A DNA stretch of 5,793 nt, from NCBI GenBank assembly GCA_937935205.1, contig CALGXU010000409.1, forward strand, positions 1 to 5,793, written 5' to 3'. Both the position numbers and the translations under genes were made by a program. This DNA is from an uncultured Rothia sp. Its GTDB lineage: Bacteria > Actinomycetota > Actinomycetes > Actinomycetales > Micrococcaceae. Shown in pieces: positions 4,032 through 5,793 of this stretch (position 1 is the first letter of the stretch; each line of letters starts with the position of its first letter). Below the pieces are notes generated by a model, which was not told the DNA's origin, made no database searches, and saw only the letters and a list, made by a program, of their open reading frames with translations.

Positions 4032-5793
4032 TTAGTACTTACGCTCCTTCGGCTCGTAGCGGGTGTAGACAACGGGCTTGGTTTCGAATCGCAGGCCCTT
4101 GACACCCTCAAACTCGGATTCGGGGTCGAGGTAGACCATCGAGTGCTTCATGAAGTTGACGTCGTCACGCTTGGGGAAGTCCTCGCGGTAGTGACCGCCG
4201 CGGGATTCCTTACGGTGCAGCGCGCCGACGGACATGACCTTTGCCAGCTCAATCAGGAAGCCGAGCTCAACAGCCTCAAGCAGGTCGAGGTTGAAGCGCT
4301 TGCCCTTGTCTTGGATGGAGATGTTCTTGTAACGCTCTTCCAGCTCAGCGATGGTTGCCAGTGCTGCGCGGATGGTCTCGTCGGTACGGAACACCTGCAT
4401 GTCAGCTTCCATAGCCTTCTGCAGGTCTGCGCGGATAGCGCCGACCTTCTCGGTGCCCTTGCCTTCGAGGATGCCGTTGAGCATGTTCAGCACGCGATCT
4501 GCCGCGTCGTCCGGAACCGGTACGAACTCAGCGGATGCTGCGTACTCTGCAGCCTTGCGGCCTGCACGCTTACCGAACACGTTGATGTCCAGCAGGGAGT
4601 TGGTGCCCAGACGGTTTGCACCGTGGACGGACACACAAGCAACCTCACCAGCTGCGTAGAGGCCGGGGATGGTCTCTTCGCTGTTGCGGTAGACCTCGGT
4701 CTCGTTGTTGGTGGGGATACCGCCCATTGCGTAGTGCGCGGTGGGGAACACCGGGATGGGCTGGTGGTGCGGTTCCACTGCCAGGTAGGTACGAGCGAAC
4801 TCGGTAATATCGGGCAGCTTCTCGTCGATGTGGGAGGGCTCCAGGTGGGTCAGGTCCAGCAGCACGTAGTCCTTGTGGGGACCGCAGCCGCGGCCTTCGC
4901 GCACCTCGTTTGCCATTGCACGTGCCACGATATCGCGGGGTGCGAGGTCCTTAATGGTGGGTGCGTAGCGCTCCATGAAGCGCTCACCGTCAGCGTTACG
5001 GAGAATACCGCCTTCACCACGAGCACCCTCGGTAACGAGAATGCCCAGGCCAGCCAGACCGGTCGGGTGGAACTGAACGAATTCCATGTCCTCCAGGGGC
5101 AGGCCCGCACGCAGTGCGATAGCCATGCCGTCACCGGTGAGGGTGTGTGCGTTGGAGGTGGTCTTGAAGATCTTGCCACAGCCGCCGGATGCGAAGATCA
5201 CGGACTTAGCCTGGAAGACGTGGACCTCGCCGGTTGCCAGGTCGTAGGAGACGACGCCGGCGGGGCGGGGCTTGCCCTCTTCGTCCTTGACCAGAATCAG
5301 GTCGAGCACGTAGAACTCGTTGTAGAACTCCACGTTGTGGCGAACGCAGTTCTGGTAGAGGGTCTGCAGAATCATGTGGCCGGTACGGTCAGCTGCGTAG
5401 CATGCGCGGCGCACAGCAGCCTTACCGTGGTCACGGGTGTGACCGCCGAAGCGGCGCTGGTCGATGCGGCCTTCGGGGGTTCGGTTGAAGGGAAGACCCA
5501 TCTTTTCCAGGTCGAGCACAGCGTCAATAGCTTCCTTAGCCATGATTTCTGCTGCGTCCTGGTCGACCAGGTAGTCGCCACCCTTGACGGTGTCAAAGGT
5601 GTGCCACTCCCAGTTGTCCTCCTCGACGTTGGCCAGAGCGGCACACATACCGCCCTGCGCCGCACCGGTGTGGGAACGGGTCGGGTAAAGCTTGGTCAAA
5701 ACCGCGGTGCGGACTCGCTGGCCTGCCTCAATAGCGGCACGCATACCGGCACCGCCGGCGCCGACGATCACTACATCGTACTTATGTACCTGC
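4032..5793 (-). CDS. sdhA: Succinate dehydrogenase flavoprotein subunit SdhA (start codon cut by the right edge)
   Basis: Catalytic subunit of complex II, oxidising succinate to fumarate with covalently bound FAD. The visible 586 residues begin QVHKYDVVIVGAGGAG. The one base seen of the preceding codon (G on the minus strand) fits an ATG just outside the window, giving 587 residues, the normal length (E. coli 588). In that numbering: the FAD Rossmann motif GAGGAG is at 12-17, His42 in TRSHTG is the covalent flavin attachment site, and HPTG holds His243. Thr255-Glu256, Arg287 (in PRDIVAR, the catalytic arginine), His354 (HYAMGG) and Arg395 (NRLGTNSLL) are the substrate-site residues equivalent to E. 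coli Thr254, Glu255, Arg286, His354 and Arg399. The C-terminal helical domain ends in RYEPKERKY. The stop TAA overlaps the sdhB translation start region (TAA-A-ATG). The gene is intact. sdhC and sdhD are expected upstream, outside the window, as in other Micrococcaceae. Confidence 0.98.
   Translation of the reverse strand, partial: QVHKYDVVIVGAGGAGMRAAIEAGQRVRTAVLTKLYPTRSHTGAAQGGMCAALANVEEDNWEWHTFDTVKGGDYLVDQDAAEIMAKEAIDAVLDLEKMGLPFNRTPEGRIDQRRFGGHTRDHGKAAVRRACYAADRTGHMILQTLYQNCVRHNVEFYNEFYVLDLILVKDEEGKPRPAGVVSYDLATGEVHVFQAKSVIFASGGCGKIFKTTSNAHTLTGDGMAIALRAGLPLEDMEFVQFHPTGLAGLGILVTEGARGEGGILRNADGERFMERYAPTIKDLAPRDIVARAMANEVREGRGCGPHKDYVLLDLTHLEPSHIDEKLPDITEFARTYLAVEPHHQPIPVFPTAHYAMGGIPTNNETEVYRNSEETIPGLYAAGEVACVSVHGANRLGTNSLLDINVFGKRAGRKAAEYAASAEFVPVPDDAADRVLNMLNGILEGKGTEKVGAIRADLQKAMEADMQVFRTDETIRAALATIAELEERYKNISIQDKGKRFNLDLLEAVELGFLIELAKVMSVGALHRKESRGGHYREDFPKRDDVNFMKHSMVYLDPESEFEGVKGLRFETKPVVYTRYEPKERKY
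4044..4050 (-). promoter_or_regulatory. Shine-Dalgarno-like GAAGGAG of sdhB inside the end of sdhA
   Basis: The minus strand has GAAGGAG within the last sdhA codons, 13 bases before the sdhB ATG. This is longer than the usual spacing, so sdhB may depend largely on ribosomes finishing sdhA one base away. Confidence 0.5.

Noticed and set aside
3233..4102. A 289-codon open frame on the plus strand antisense to sdhB
   Set aside because: sdhB on the minus strand has complete Fe-S ligand sets. The antisense frame has no recognisable domain and is explained by GC-biased codon positions.

Overview
The window looks like chromosomal DNA of a moderately GC-rich actinobacterium of the Micrococcaceae, most probably a Rothia-type organism. 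The basis is the SdhA and SdhB sequences, which read like those of Arthrobacter and Rothia relatives, the purine-rich Shine-Dalgarno sites and the codon choice. The genus is an inference from recalled protein families, not from a search. All four genes I can support lie on the minus strand and are transcribed from right to left.

Right part (3242-5793): the two catalytic subunits of succinate dehydrogenase (respiratory complex II). sdhA, the flavoprotein, runs off the right edge, and its start codon is probably cut by that edge. sdhB, the iron-sulfur subunit, begins one base after the sdhA stop. The membrane anchor genes sdhC and sdhD are expected just beyond the right edge. The sdhB stop is followed by a perfect 14-bp palindrome (3216-3229) and then a strong terminator-like hairpin (3161-3204), which closes the transcript.

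Middle part (1749-3023): a complete M20D-type metallo-amidohydrolase, which very likely hydrolyses an N-acyl amino acid or a similar amide. It appears to be transcribed on its own, with possible promoter elements in the 218-bp gap before it. A second long hairpin (1632-1673) lies after it.

Left part (1-1500): a reading frame of 500 codons that starts at 1500, has a very good ribosome binding site, and is still open at the left edge. It encodes an extremely Glu/Ala-rich, probably disordered acidic protein with a short basic N-terminal head. I do not recognise it, and its C-terminal part lies outside the window. It is the most interesting item here. Several long plus-strand frames in the same region (for example 62-673 and 268-1605) are antisense shadows of its repetitive Glu/Ala codons.

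The sdh genes serve the TCA cycle and the respiratory chain, while the amidohydrolase probably recovers amino acids. No functional link with the acidic protein can be read from the sequence. I see no mobile element, CRISPR array, tRNA or rRNA. No stretch of more than 300 bases lacks a gene; the largest gaps are 1501-1748 and 3024-3241.
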